Assembly: GCA_937907555.1 (NCBI GenBank)
Contig: CALEST010000417.1
Span: 1 to 5,812, forward strand
Source of the DNA: an uncultured Sediminibacterium sp.
GTDB taxonomy: Bacteria; Bacteroidota; Bacteroidia; Chitinophagales; Chitinophagaceae
DNA length: 5,812 nucleotides
Direction of reading: 5' to 3'
The position numbers and the translations under genes were made by a program. Of the stretch, positions 5,572 to 5,812 are shown piece by piece. The first letter of the stretch is position 1. Each line of letters starts with the position of its first letter. The notes under the pieces are model-generated. The model did not search any database, was not told the origin of the DNA, and saw only the letters and a list, made by a program, of their open reading frames with translations.

Positions 5572-5812
5572 ATGACTTTTAATGAAATCATACATTCGGA
5601 TAAACCTGTACTGGTAGATTTTTTTGCAGAGTGGTGTGGCCCCTGCAAAATGATGTCTCCTATTTTAAAGGAGGTGAAAGACAGTCTGGGCGATGATGTG
5701 ACCATTATAAAAGTGGATGTAGATAAAAATCCACAGGCTGCCGCAGCTTATCAGGTGCAGGGGGTACCTACTTTAATTGTTTTTAAAAATGGTAAACCAT
5801 TGTGGAGACAAA
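5572..5812 (+). CDS. trxA: Thioredoxin (3' end cut by the window)
   Basis: Eighty residues of an ordinary thioredoxin (usually about 100-110 aa) are visible from ATG 5572. The active site is WCGPC with C22 and C25, preceded by VDFFAEW. The buried Asp is D16, and the cis-proline is P66 in GVPTL, followed by the VFKNGK strand-turn. There is no signal peptide or lipobox, so it is a cytoplasmic dithiol-disulfide reductase of the TrxA type. It lies 5 nt after the DUF6132-like gene and is the third gene of that operon. In this setting it may reduce persulfides, or recycle the OsmC or rhodanese Cys residues encoded upstream (inference). The start is well supported because the N-terminus before the first beta strand has the normal short length. 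Confidence 0.95.
   Translation, partial: MTFNEIIHSDKPVLVDFFAEWCGPCKMMSPILKEVKDSLGDDVTIIKVDVDKNPQAAAAYQVQGVPTLIVFKNGKPLWRQ

Noticed and set aside
1..5812. tRNA, rRNA, CRISPR arrays, insertion sequences, prophage or defence genes
   Set aside because: I saw no direct-repeat arrays, transposase motifs, terminal inverted repeats or cloverleaf-like stretches. All gaps are about 100 nt or shorter and are explained by terminator, promoter or operator signals.

Overview
The window looks like Bacteroidota DNA, probably Chitinophagaceae or a close relative. The DNA is AT-rich. Shine-Dalgarno sequences are missing at the gene starts, apart from one misplaced AGGAGG. At least two sites match the Bacteroidota -7 promoter element TAnnTTTG. 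The small-protein families (DUF2892-like and DUF6132-like) are ones I associate with flavobacteria and chitinophagaceae. The family-level placement is a guess from protein flavour, not from a search.

All eight genes lie on the + strand. (1) 1-1401: a metallo-beta-lactamase-fold persulfide dioxygenase fused to two rhodanese-type domains (CstB-like), lacking only its first residue or few. A nested hairpin terminator follows (1404-1464). (2) 1506-1829: a small lipoprotein with a YHS metal-binding domain and its own predicted promoter. (3) 1911-3326: a second, diverged CstB-like fusion. (4) 3330-3773: an OsmC/Ohr-family peroxiredoxin, 3 nt downstream and so co-transcribed. (5) 3829-5061: a 12-TM-type MFS transporter. 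(6) 5125-5364 and (7) 5345-5566: two tiny cysteine-bearing membrane proteins that overlap by 20 nt. (8) 5572-5812: thioredoxin, cut by the window end.

Together this reads as a reactive-sulfur (sulfide/persulfide) handling and thiol-redox locus. Two persulfide dioxygenase-sulfurtransferases would oxidise low-molecular-weight persulfides to sulfite/thiosulfate. OsmC would reduce organic hydroperoxides or related species. The MFS protein may export a sulfur product. The two small membrane proteins and thioredoxin form a terminal thiol-redox operon. No sulfide:quinone reductase or regulator gene is visible; either could lie just outside.

The most notable non-coding signal is a near-identical palindrome, GTAACYTTTGWTACCA, present three times (1844, 3770, 5058). 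Each copy lies 45-53 nt before the first gene of a transcription unit. Two copies overlap the stop codon of the preceding gene. The 5-4-5 inverted-repeat layout matches FNR-type operators, so the three units from position 1911 onward look like one regulon under a Crp/Fnr-family activator. The YHS lipoprotein gene has no copy.
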